Below are positions 33,637 to 41,327 of a stretch of DNA of 42,493 nucleotides, piece by piece. The translations under genes and the position numbers were made by a program. The number at the start of each line of letters is the position of its first letter. The stretch's first letter is position 1. The DNA is from Candidatus Stahliibacteriota bacterium (GTDB lineage Bacteria; Hydrothermota; Tepidihabitantia; SM23-42): positions 1 through 42,493 of the forward strand of contig JAUWCU010000007.1 in the NCBI GenBank assembly GCA_030609135.1. Reading direction: 5' to 3'. Below the pieces are notes generated by a model. That model saw only the letters and a list, made by a program, of their open reading frames with translations, made no database searches and had not been told where the DNA came from.

Positions 33637-33796
33637 TTACTTCGAACATATAATAGTTTCAATTATGTTGTGGAACCTGTCATTCCGAACTTGTTTCGGA
33701 ATCTCGATAAAGTGAGACTCTGAAATAAATTCAGAGTGACAATAGTACAACATGCTAACGAAATCTACTGAAACTATTATATGTTCTCCTTAGTAA
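33637..33796. mobile_element. MITE-like element, subfamily 1, copy B (160 bp)
   Basis: The same 160-bp element as copy A, in the same orientation, differing at a few positions (for example TTACTTCGAAC at the left end). It lies between cpoB-like and tolQ, so the pal-cpoB and tolQ-R-A-B parts of the Tol-Pal locus are separated by it. Its left end is three bases from the tolQ start codon. Left flank TA, right flank TT. Confidence 0.85.
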
Positions 33797-33825
33797 TTGC
33801 GGATGCATACAGATGGTTGGAATCA

Positions 33826-34515
33826 TTACTTCGTAATATGCTCTTTGGCTAAGGCGGCTTCAGCAGAATTTGGGAAATCCTTTACTATTTGATTGTAGTA
33901 GTATTTTGCACTTTTCAAGTCGCCGGTCTGTTCATAGATGATCGCGATTTTATAGAGTGCAGTCGGTCGTTTATTACTGATTGGATACCGGTTAATCATT
34001 TCATTGAAGATGTCCACAGCACGTTGGCTTTTACCCATGGCAGTATAGGATTCGCCTATCCAGTACAGGGCATTATCAGACAGTGGAGAATCGGGCGATA
34101 TCTTTAAGTAGTTTTCAAAACCACTTATTGCTTCATTGTAATTGCCTTTAACATAATTGAGGTAAGATGATTCATAGATCATACGTGCTTCAGGGCTGAT
34201 TTTTGAGATGTCCTCAGAATCAACTGGGGCACCGTGTTTTGGTCCAATCCGTTCATATATACGCGTCAATTGGGATTCCGTATCACTGAGTCGGGAATTG
34301 AGTATTTCGATTTTATCGCTGAGTTCATTAGACTTAGTGTAGAAATCAATACGGAAATGGTTTATTTCTTCATTCTGATACTCAAGCATGCTGTCGAATT
34401 TTACAGTATAGTATTTCAGGCTATCCAACTGCCAGTTGAAATTATTGAATCTAGTGCGGTTAAAACAGCCGCAAATGACCAGACAGCATAGCAAGAAACT
34501 TAATTTTTTAGGCAA
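33826..34515 (-). CDS. CpoB/YbgF-like TPR lipoprotein
   Basis: 229 residues: a lipoprotein signal ending in LVICGC, a coiled coil (~35-80), then TPR repeats at ~110-225 (IYESSYLNYVKGNYNEAISGF, DNALYWIGESYTAMGKSQRA). This is the CpoB/YbgF layout. CpoB coordinates peptidoglycan synthesis with Tol-Pal. The apparent start is TTG at 34515 with a poor ribosome binding site. It lies downstream of pal. Confidence 0.85.
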   Translation of the reverse strand: MPKKLSFLLCCLVICGCFNRTRFNNFNWQLDSLKYYTVKFDSMLEYQNEEINHFRIDFYTKSNELSDKIEILNSRLSDTESQLTRIYERIGPKHGAPVDSEDISKISPEARMIYESSYLNYVKGNYNEAISGFENYLKISPDSPLSDNALYWIGESYTAMGKSQRAVDIFNEMINRYPISNKRPTALYKIAIIYEQTGDLKSAKYYYNQIVKDFPNSAEAALAKEHITK

Positions 34516-34541
34516 CTTAAGATTCAGGGTTTTTAGTTTTG

Positions 34542-34586
34542 CCCCGTTGGTATACCTCGCTTTTCATGGCGGGGTTTCCTACGGGG
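34542..34586. repeat. GC-rich palindromic repeat between pal and cpoB-like
   Basis: CCCCGTTGG...ACGGGG forms an outer stem, with an inner GGTATACC/GGTTTCC-like and CGC/GCG pairing around TTTTCAT. No T-tract follows on the minus strand. It fills most of the 72-bp gap and could attenuate or stabilise the mRNA, or be a REP-like repeat. Confidence 0.55.
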
Positions 34587-34587
34587 T

Positions 34588-35067
34588 TTATTCAACGACG
34601 AATTCGCAGCGCCGATTGCGTTCGAGGTTAGTTCGGTCCAGGGGTCTTTCTTCGCCGTAACTTACAGTGCTGAGTCGGTCCGGGGTAATCCCTAAGATCA
34701 ACAGGTAATCACGGGTGGCTTTAGCACGGCGCTCGCCTAATGCTAAGTTATACTCAGCAGTGCCAATTTCGCAGCAATGACCTTGAACAACTGTTCTTAT
34801 CTCAGGATAAAGCTTAAGCATTTCTGAATTCCCCTGGAGAACCTCTGTAGCATCAGCGCGGATATCTGATTTGTTAAAATCAAAGAAAACAGTTCCTAAC
34901 ATAAATTCAGGTTTTGGTGGCTCCTCGGGTATTTCTACTTCTTCAAACGGTATTTCTTCCTGGACCGGGATTTCTTCCTCGACCGGTTGGACTACTTGCT
35001 TTTTTGCACAACCCAGACAAAGCATGAGGATTAACAATGCTGGTATTGTCAGTTTAAAATAGCGCAT
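34588..35067 (-). CDS. pal: peptidoglycan-associated lipoprotein Pal
   Basis: 159 residues: a lipobox (MLCLGC), a Glu/Pro-rich linker (~25-50) and an OmpA-like peptidoglycan-binding domain (FFDFNKSDIRADA, VQGHCCEIGTAEYNLALGERRA). The usual GHTDxxG is GHCCEIG here; the Asp that contacts diaminopimelate is thus changed, though the following NLALGERRA is normal. GGAGGT precedes ATG 35067. It is the first gene of the Tol-Pal group. Confidence 0.9.
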   Translation of the reverse strand: MRYFKLTIPALLILMLCLGCAKKQVVQPVEEEIPVQEEIPFEEVEIPEEPPKPEFMLGTVFFDFNKSDIRADATEVLQGNSEMLKLYPEIRTVVQGHCCEIGTAEYNLALGERRAKATRDYLLILGITPDRLSTVSYGEERPLDRTNLERNRRCEFVVE

Positions 35068-35086
35068 AATACCTCCATTTTTTCTA

Positions 35087-35114
35087 ATTATACTTATAAT
35101 TATAATTCTGTCAA
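35087..35114 (-). promoter_or_regulatory. consensus promoter of pal
   Basis: On the minus strand, TTGACA (35109-35114) and TATAAT (35087-35092), both perfect, are 16 bp apart. The -35 box lies inside the last codons of the giant activase gene. The leader is about 13 bases and contains GGAGGT. Confidence 0.85.
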
Positions 35115-38100
35115 GGATGCGGAAAATTCCTGTGAGTAGTTTCTTGCCTGGCTTACAAATGTTTCAAGGCGCATTGACTCAACCGCATGTTCTAATCCAT
35201 CGAGTGAGAGTACAAAAAGCGGGAAGTCTGGATATTCATCTTTTATCCCTTTATAAAGTGTGGTTACGATATTACCCGGCATGCACGTAAAGGGCATAAC
35301 ATTGACCACCCCAGAAAAATTATCGTGGATGCATTCAATCGTCTTGCCGATAGTTAATATTGTTTCGCCTTCAAATGAAGGATGGACGTATTTCTCGGCA
35401 AGGTTCAATAAGGTGGTGATATCTGCTTCTGAATTCACTCCTAAAACCTTGTAGATTTTGTTCTGACGCCATTTCATGTATCGGTCAAATAGCTTGGTAA
35501 AAATTAGCCTTCGATACTGGTTAAACCACCGGCAGTTCATAACCCTCGTGAAATTGGTATAAAAGATCCATTCACCGATTGAAGGCATTGATACTTCGCA
35601 ACCAAGTTCCTCAAGCTTTTCAATCAGATAATTGTTGCTGAATTTTTGGGACCGTACATATATTTCTCCCGCGATGCCAATTTTTGGCTTGGAGTTCTTC
35701 CTATCTATTTTTACAGCATCAAGCTTTTTGCGCACGCGTTTGAGAAACGGCAATACCGGTTTGCCGTGTTCTATCATATTACAAATTGTATCAAGGGCGT
35801 TGTCATAGACCTTGTCAGTTTCACCAGCTTTCTTTTCGTAGGGTCTAATCATACGTACTCTGGCTTCCAATCCGTCAACCACGCACATGCCATCCCATGC
35901 CGAAATGAGAAATCTCAAGCCCATTGTTCCCAGGTCATCAAAAAGACTGGGTCCTTGATTTGGAGCGTAGATCGGCACCTCAGACAAGCCCAAATCGTCG
36001 AGGATTATTCTATGGAGCTTATAGTACTGCCCGAAACGACACGGACCAGAACCCTGGGCCATGAAAAAAGCACTCTTTGCCGGGTCAAAATCTGGTTCAT
36101 TAGCTTTCTTGACCATATCACCAGCCGTGATAATAGCCGGGAGACATTCTTTCCCAGATGTAAATTGGCGACCAATGGTCACTGATTCTTCATCAGGTGA
36201 TGCTAATACCTTTGCATCAATGCCGGCGTACCGCATCGCCGCAGCAAAAACCTTAGCAGTATCACACATATCAGGTACATATATAGTTCTATCCTTGCGG
36301 ATTTCGCTTTTTGCCTTTATCTTTCTTGATGTTCCTATATTTTTTGCGCCTTTGATGCTATCATAGAATGCTTCACATCTTGTGATGAATCCGGCATCAC
36401 CTGAGTGCTCGTCGATTTCAATAAGGAGAAATGGTTTCTCACCGAGTTTTTCCCTGAAAAAACGCGTTAGAAAGGAATCAGGACCGCAAGCGAAATTAGA
36501 AAGATAGACAGCAAATAAATTTTTGTTCTTACTGATGGTTCCAGCGGCACCTAAGATACGTTGACCATAGTGCCAATACATATTGTAAAAATCTTCCTTA
36601 AGCGCCTGATAATCCATTGGTATGAAATCCATAGGTAGTGCATGTACACCGAGATCTCTGATTTTCTTGGGAATGTCCAAGTTCAACCCAAGGTCATAGC
36701 CATTATAGGGTCTTGAGCAAACGACAAAAGCAAGGTCTTTGATATTAGCTAATGCCTGTTGTCCTAAATCACTGATCTTTTCGCGTGTTTCTTGATAATG
36801 GATAGTTGCCTGCTTTATCGCATTTTTCACTTGTTTTGCAGTTTTACCAAATTGCTTACCGAATTCGATAAGCGATTCCTCGACACCAGATTTGCCGCGG
36901 TCAAAATAGACGCTCGGTGAAAGGACGCTGATTTTACTACCAAAGATTGCCCTTGCCATATAAGGGATAGTCTGCACATAGGGGCAGACAAAGCATCGGC
37001 TAAAGTTTTCATCCTTTTGTTGCATAGAAATAATGCTGGGCAGAAATACTTGATTGACCCCTTTGTTTAACAGATTACGAATATGCCCGAGCGCAACTTT
37101 TATTGGTAAACATGTGTCCGCGACTGAGAGTTCAGCGCCGCGCTCAATGGTTTTGCGGTTTGTCGGCTCTGAAAGAACTGGTTTAAAACCGAGCGTGGTG
37201 AGGAACCTGTAGAAAAAAGGAAAAAGCTCATAGAATGCCAGGCAGCGCGGGATACCGATTTCAATCCCTTCTACATTTTCTGTTTTAAAAAAAATCTCAT
37301 TGCGCAGTCTAAAATAATCAGGTAACTTAGATGCTGTTTTCTTTTTTTCTTCATATCTTTCACAACGACCACCATAAAATATCGGATTTTCACCTTTGAT
37401 AACGATTTTGTTTATTTCACATTCATTGCTACAATGCTTACATATAAATGATTCTGAAGTGTATTTCCGGGTACCAAGGTCAAACCCCCGGAATCTTGTC
37501 TGTTCAGGGTTTGCTTCACGGGTAAGCAGAGCAATGCCAATGGCACCGGTTATGTCATAGTTAGTCGGCACGGTGATTTTTTTCTTCAAAACCTGTTCAA
37601 AAGCTGAAACAACAGCTTTGTTCGCGGCGACACCACCCTGGAAGAATATTTTATTACCAATCTGTTTACCATTGACCACACGATTTATATAGTTAAAGAC
37701 AATAGAGTAGCCGAGTCCAGCAAGAAGATTTTCTCGTTCTGTAGTATCGCTTTGGTGATGGATCACTTCAGAACCGATGAATACAGTACAGCGGTCGCCG
37801 AGGTTTATGGGTGATTTGGCATTAAGCGCAATCTTACCAAAATCTTCAAGTTCAATACCGAGTACTTCTGCCTGTTCTTCCAAGAAAGAACCCGTACCAG
37901 CGGCACAGACCTTGTTCATTTCAAAATCAATGATCGTCTTGCTGCGCAGGCTAATGTATTTCGAATCCTGTCCACCTATTTCAAAGACCGTATCCACTGC
38001 CGGGTCTATTTCAATGGCAGCTCTTGCCTGCGCTGATATTTCGTTTTTTATAATGTCGGCGCCAATGAATTCACCGATCAAATAACGACCAGAACCAGTC

Positions 38101-39182
38101 GTTCCGACACCAGCAATCTCGACTTTGGTGCCGATTTCTTTTGCCAGTTCTCTTAAACCCTGGAGCACAACATCAATGGGTCGTCCTTTTGTCCACATAT
38201 ATCTTCGGGCAAGGACATTGCCGTTATTGTCGATGAGAACCAGATTTGTCGATATCGAACCAACATCAACCCCAAGGTATGTTCTTATTTTACCAGCTGG
38301 TGGTGAGAATTTAGTTATGGGGTGCCATTTTTTATGGCCGTCTAATGGTGCTAACCGTTTGATTACTCGAGGCTGGGAAAGCCATTGTTCAAAAGCTTTA
38401 AGACCTTTGAATTTTTTTGTGCCATTAGTTTTTCTTGTACTGAGCACCGCGCCGATTGCACCGATGCAGTCGTAGTTTTTTGGGACGATAAGGTCACCTG
38501 GACATATGTCGAGGATTTCCTGGAATGCTCTGGTCATCCCTTGATTTCCAGCAACACCGCCGACAAATACAACGGGTTTTAATATTGGTTTGCCTTTTGC
38601 AATAACGCTCTTGAAATTGCGCGCCAGCGCAAAACAAAGTCCAGACATTAGATCCTCGGGTTTTGTACCTATCTGCTGGAGGTGAATCATGTCGCTTTTT
38701 GCGAATACTGAACATCGACCCGCGATCCTTGCCGGGTTTTTTGAACGCAGAGCAACTTTGCCAAAATCTTCAATATTAAAACATAATCGGCGTGCTTGTT
38801 GGTCAAGAAAGATACCTGTGCCCGCTGCGCATATTGTATTCGAAGCGAAATCTTTAATCATTTTACCGCTTATATTTATCAATTTAGAATCTTCACCGCC
38901 AATCTCAATTATCGAACGTATTTCAGGATGGAAATAGAGTACGCCTTGGGTTGTTGCTTCGACTTCATTGACATAAGCAGCACCGAGTATATTATGCAGA
39001 TGTTTAGCACAACTGCCGGTCAGTACAAGCCGATTAACCTTAACGAGCGTTTTCAGCGTATTGAAGAGTACGTTATACGGTTTGCCGTGATGTTTTATAT
39101 ATTTGGTTTTGATGAGTTTTTCATCAATGAATTCAGCAAGCTTCAGGCTTACTGACCCGATATCAATACCGTATTCGTGCAT
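35100..39182 (-). CDS. giant acyl-CoA dehydratase activase: two BadF/HgdC domains fused to DUF2229/HgdB-like region
   Basis: 1360 residues. Two ASKHA ATPase domains (~1-255 and ~300-570) each have the DxGS phosphate loop (GIDIGSVS, GVDVGSIS), CAAGTG and RCxVF. The cysteines, Cys118/Cys157 and Cys426/Cys465, are 39 apart in both, the spacing of the [4Fe-4S] ligands in HgdC. A Cys-rich linker (CKHCSNECEINK, ~590) leads to a ~750-residue region like COG3580/COG3581 (TCLPIKVALGHIRNLL, SGKECLPAII, GPCRFGQY). HgdC-type activases inject electrons into 2-hydroxyacyl-CoA dehydratases; the partner of this fused form is unclear, and none is encoded nearby. ATG 39182 is preferred: an upstream in-frame ATG (39215) lies inside MITE copy C. 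The GGAG used as ribosome binding site belongs to that element. Confidence 0.85.
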   Translation of the reverse strand: MHEYGIDIGSVSLKLAEFIDEKLIKTKYIKHHGKPYNVLFNTLKTLVKVNRLVLTGSCAKHLHNILGAAYVNEVEATTQGVLYFHPEIRSIIEIGGEDSKLINISGKMIKDFASNTICAAGTGIFLDQQARRLCFNIEDFGKVALRSKNPARIAGRCSVFAKSDMIHLQQIGTKPEDLMSGLCFALARNFKSVIAKGKPILKPVVFVGGVAGNQGMTRAFQEILDICPGDLIVPKNYDCIGAIGAVLSTRKTNGTKKFKGLKAFEQWLSQPRVIKRLAPLDGHKKWHPITKFSPPAGKIRTYLGVDVGSISTNLVLIDNNGNVLARRYMWTKGRPIDVVLQGLRELAKEIGTKVEIAGVGTTGSGRYLIGEFIGADIIKNEISAQARAAIEIDPAVDTVFEIGGQDSKYISLRSKTIIDFEMNKVCAAGTGSFLEEQAEVLGIELEDFGKIALNAKSPINLGDRCTVFIGSEVIHHQSDTTERENLLAGLGYSIVFNYINRVVNGKQIGNKIFFQGGVAANKAVVSAFEQVLKKKITVPTNYDITGAIGIALLTREANPEQTRFRGFDLGTRKYTSESFICKHCSNECEINKIVIKGENPIFYGGRCERYEEKKKTASKLPDYFRLRNEIFFKTENVEGIEIGIPRCLAFYELFPFFYRFLTTLGFKPVLSEPTNRKTIERGAELSVADTCLPIKVALGHIRNLLNKGVNQVFLPSIISMQQKDENFSRCFVCPYVQTIPYMARAIFGSKISVLSPSVYFDRGKSGVEESLIEFGKQFGKTAKQVKNAIKQATIHYQETREKISDLGQQALANIKDLAFVVCSRPYNGYDLGLNLDIPKKIRDLGVHALPMDFIPMDYQALKEDFYNMYWHYGQRILGAAGTISKNKNLFAVYLSNFACGPDSFLTRFFREKLGEKPFLLIEIDEHSGDAGFITRCEAFYDSIKGAKNIGTSRKIKAKSEIRKDRTIYVPDMCDTAKVFAAAMRYAGIDAKVLASPDEESVTIGRQFTSGKECLPAIITAGDMVKKANEPDFDPAKSAFFMAQGSGPCRFGQYYKLHRIILDDLGLSEVPIYAPNQGPSLFDDLGTMGLRFLISAWDGMCVVDGLEARVRMIRPYEKKAGETDKVYDNALDTICNMIEHGKPVLPFLKRVRKKLDAVKIDRKNSKPKIGIAGEIYVRSQKFSNNYLIEKLEELGCEVSMPSIGEWIFYTNFTRVMNCRWFNQYRRLIFTKLFDRYMKWRQNKIYKVLGVNSEADITTLLNLAEKYVHPSFEGETILTIGKTIECIHDNFSGVVNVMPFTCMPGNIVTTLYKGIKDEYPDFPLFVLSLDGLEHAVESMRLETFVSQARNYSQEFSASLTEL

Positions 39183-39189
39183 TTGATTA

Positions 39190-39349
39190 TTACTCCGAAC
39201 ATATAATAGTTTCAATTATGTTGTGGAACCTATCATTCCGAACTTGTTTCGGAATCTCGATAAAGTGAGACTCTGAAATAAATTCAGAGTGACAATAGTG
39301 CAACATGCTAACGAAATCCACTGAAACTATTATATGTTCCCCTTAGTAA
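39190..39349. mobile_element. MITE-like element, subfamily 1, copy C (160 bp)
   Basis: The same element as copies A and B in the same orientation, differing from A at about four positions. Its TTACTCC end is seven bases from ATG 39182. Read on the minus strand this end gives GGAGTAA, the only Shine-Dalgarno-like site for the giant activase. Left flank TA, right flank CT. Confidence 0.85.
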
Positions 39350-39868
39350 CTATTGAGCCCGGGTTTTATCCTGATAATCATTAGTATCTTTTTCATAAAA
39401 CCTCCAAGATGAGTATTATACTATGAATTGCAGGGAAGTCAACCACTCGTCATTGCTCGCCCTGTTAAATAACAATTTCCACAGAATGATTAATTCCTCT
39501 CTTATAGTTTCTATTTAACAGGGCGAGCATTAGCGCCTGCCCCGTCAGTTAATAAACATACGGGGAAACAATCCCTGACAATACTATGGACACAGAGATT
39601 GCCACGTCCCGCATCATATTATTAAAAACAAACAGGAAAGCGGGACTCGCAATGACCTGGGAGAGAATATCCTCATTTGTAGTTGTCTGATTTATCAGAC
39701 ACGACTAGTTATATTGCCCAATGAATTGGGCGACTACCAGGAACCAGGAACCAAATCCCAAGAACCAAGCTCCAAATAACTTAATAACCTATCGAAGATC
39801 TCGCCTGCCCCGTCGTATTTTGAAGTTTTGAGGTTACTCGGAGTTCTCAATTGCGGGCTACATCTAAC
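39350..39868. other. intergenic repeat-rich region without genes
   Basis: No coding region was recognised. It holds a GTCATTGCGAG-type repeat interrupted by a palindromic insert (39449-39656), an A/C-rich short-period run of CCAGGAACC and CCAAGAACC units (about 39737-39775), and a 30-bp segment (39808-39837) identical to 6396-6425. It lies between the upstream side of the activase gene and the 3' end of the lipoprotein pair. Confidence 0.7.
39449..39656. repeat. GTCATTGCGAG-type repeat with nested 74-bp palindromic insert
   Basis: The outer repeat starts GTCATTG and ends CTCGCAATGAC and includes CCCCGTCAGTTAATAAACAT followed by ACGGGG, also seen at 42128-42155. Near its left end lies a 74-bp insert (39455-39528) whose 17-bp ends, GCTCGCCCTGTTAAATA and TATTTAACAGGGCGAGC, are perfectly inverted around a 40-base AT-rich loop. 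Confidence 0.7.
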
Positions 39869-39896
39869 AAAAAAGGCGGGCAAAGCCCGCCTTTTT
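39869..39896. terminator. rho-independent terminator after the lipoprotein pair
   Basis: GGCGGGC/GCCCGCC with loop AAA has six A before and five T after, so it can work in both directions. It lies 17 bases beyond the stop of the minus-strand lipoprotein gene ending at 39913. Confidence 0.92.
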
Positions 39897-39912
39897 CTAA
39901 ATCGCTCGTCAA

Positions 39913-40704
39913 TTAGTGTTCTATGATACGTAGACCCTGAACTGGTTGGAAAGCAACTCTGACCTCAATCTGGCCGGTCGTAGTATTAATGCTTTTTACC
40001 TCAACCATACCAAAGTAGTCGTTGCCAGTATACACACCATAAGCAGCACTTGTTGCTGTTACCTCTGTGTGATTATAATAACCTGATGCAGGAAGAACTG
40101 TTACGTCATCAAAAGGATCCGCGAGAACCTCAGTAAAGCTGCATGAATTCCAGGTACCTGACATAGGCCATGTAACACCAGGATCAGTCTCAACAAGGTC
40201 TGGTGTGTAGAATTCATAGGTGCCTGCATGACCAACTGCCCAATCAGAGAAATAGAAGTCAATCAAAGCTGCATTGGTTGCATCTCCCATTGTGTAGGTT
40301 GTGGCCGAACCATCGGTTCTACTCCACCCAAGGCCACTATTCCCTGTTGCATTAATTTCGGCAAGAGTGATATTGTCAGCAATTATTGGTGCTGTACTTT
40401 CGGTTGTGCTGGGGTCACTTTCGTCCTCATCAAGATATGCTGTTACATAATAAGTACCTGTTTCCTGTGGGTCAACATGTGTGTAGCCGGCAGTTGTAAG
40501 TGTACCTATTGCAGCCGTATTGAAATAGAGGTAGTAACCATCTACTTCTTCTGTGACCGCATCCCAGTCGAGAACAACATCAACTTCATTGGTTGCAGCA
40601 GCGATCGTAAAGTTGGCTGGTGCGACTAAGGCAATTTCGCCGTCGCAACCTACCATTATTAAAAGAGCTGCAAAAGCAAGTGTTAAGCCTAATAGTTTCT
40701 TCAT
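39913..40704 (-). CDS. lipoprotein with fibronectin type III-like domain
   Basis: 263 residues. A lipoprotein signal with Cys20 (LLIMVGCDG) is followed by an FN3-like sandwich (~28-100: APANFTIAAATNEVDVVLDWDAVTEEVDGYYLYF pattern) and a second, Thr/Asp-rich beta domain (~110-263) that I do not recognise. It is probably anchored in the outer or inner membrane facing the periplasm or surface. AAGGAGG precedes ATG 40704, 10 bp after the stop of the upstream small lipoprotein, so the pair forms an operon ended by the terminator at 39869-39896. Confidence 0.78.
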   Translation of the reverse strand: MKKLLGLTLAFAALLIMVGCDGEIALVAPANFTIAAATNEVDVVLDWDAVTEEVDGYYLYFNTAAIGTLTTAGYTHVDPQETGTYYVTAYLDEDESDPSTTESTAPIIADNITLAEINATGNSGLGWSRTDGSATTYTMGDATNAALIDFYFSDWAVGHAGTYEFYTPDLVETDPGVTWPMSGTWNSCSFTEVLADPFDDVTVLPASGYYNHTEVTATSAAYGVYTGNDYFGMVEVKSINTTTGQIEVRVAFQPVQGLRIIEH

Positions 40705-40714
40705 AGTTTCCTCC

Positions 40715-40990
40715 TTACTTTACCTTTACTTTTGGTGGTTTACTTGGTGCCGGTGGTTTTGGTACTGGTTTGGAGCCTTTGTCAACTTTTGCTTTCAGTG
40801 CATTGTAGTCTTCGATTAGCTGGTCCAGGGACGCATGAACATTATCAAGATCAGTCTGCAGGGTTTCAACCTGTGTTTTGAGTTCATCAAATGCCTCTTG
40901 AGAGACTCCACCGGTCATACCTTCTGGCGGCTGACAACCGATTACCATTAATGCAACGACGGCAATCAGTAATATTGCCATTTTCCTCAT
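40715..40990 (-). CDS. small coiled-coil lipoprotein with Pro/Lys tail
   Basis: 91 residues from ATG 40990, chosen for its AGGAGG site; a longer frame to 41020 starts inside a palindromic repeat. A lipobox (LMVIGC, Cys19) is followed by one long heptad-repeat helix (QEAFDELKTQVETLQTDLDN and on) and a Pro/Lys-rich tail ending KVKVK. The layout recalls Lpp-type spacers, lipid at one end and basic residues at the other. A peptidoglycan link is speculation. It is the first gene of the two-gene lipoprotein operon. Confidence 0.78.
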   Translation of the reverse strand: MRKMAILLIAVVALMVIGCQPPEGMTGGVSQEAFDELKTQVETLQTDLDNVHASLDQLIEDYNALKAKVDKGSKPVPKPPAPSKPPKVKVK

Positions 40991-41007
40991 TGTTTCCTCC
41001 TTATTTT

Positions 41008-41036
41008 TGTAGGGCGCCATGTATGGCGCGACTACA
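41008..41036. repeat. palindromic repeat upstream of the lipoprotein operon
   Basis: TGTAG...CTACA outer arms surround GCGCCAT/ATGGCGC, forming an almost perfect 29-bp palindrome. It separates the lipoprotein start from the upstream sequence and is probably a REP-like repeat. Bases 41037-41158 hold no gene; only a weak CACTCT/AGAGTG hairpin was seen beside the tRNA 3' end. Confidence 0.6.
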
Positions 41037-41158
41037 GTTCCATTATTTACGAATAAAGATTTGTAGCTTCACAATATCTTCATTCCTTATTTCCAAAAAG
41101 CATCCTCAAAATGCTAATTCTCTCCTCCTGTTCACTCTTATAGGAGAGTGTAAAAACG

Positions 41159-41232
<74 letters not shown>

Positions 41233-41246
41233 AGATAAGGTTGTGA

Positions 41247-41274
41247 ATTATAGTCACTAATATAAATTTGTCAA
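41247..41274 (-). promoter_or_regulatory. consensus promoter of tRNA-Ile
   Basis: On the minus strand, TTGACA (41269-41274) and TATAAT (41247-41252) are both perfect and 16 bp apart. The tRNA 5' end is 14 bases past the -10 box. A second TTGAC lies just upstream. Confidence 0.88.
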
Positions 41275-41286
41275 TAGTCAATATCG

Positions 41287-41311
41287 AGATTTCTGAGGAA
41301 CTCAGAAATCT
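41287..41311. repeat. AGATTTCTGAG hairpin, second copy of dispersed motif
   Basis: AGATTTCTGAG and CTCAGAAATCT pair perfectly over a 3-base loop. The same core occurs at 18296-18323. It lies between the tRNA-Ile promoter and the end of the TPR/TM2-like gene. Confidence 0.6.
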
Positions 41312-41327
41312 TTGATTTCAGCGATGA

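Noticed and set aside
35646-36185. 179-residue plus-strand open frame
   Set aside because: Antisense to the giant activase, which has family motifs throughout this stretch.
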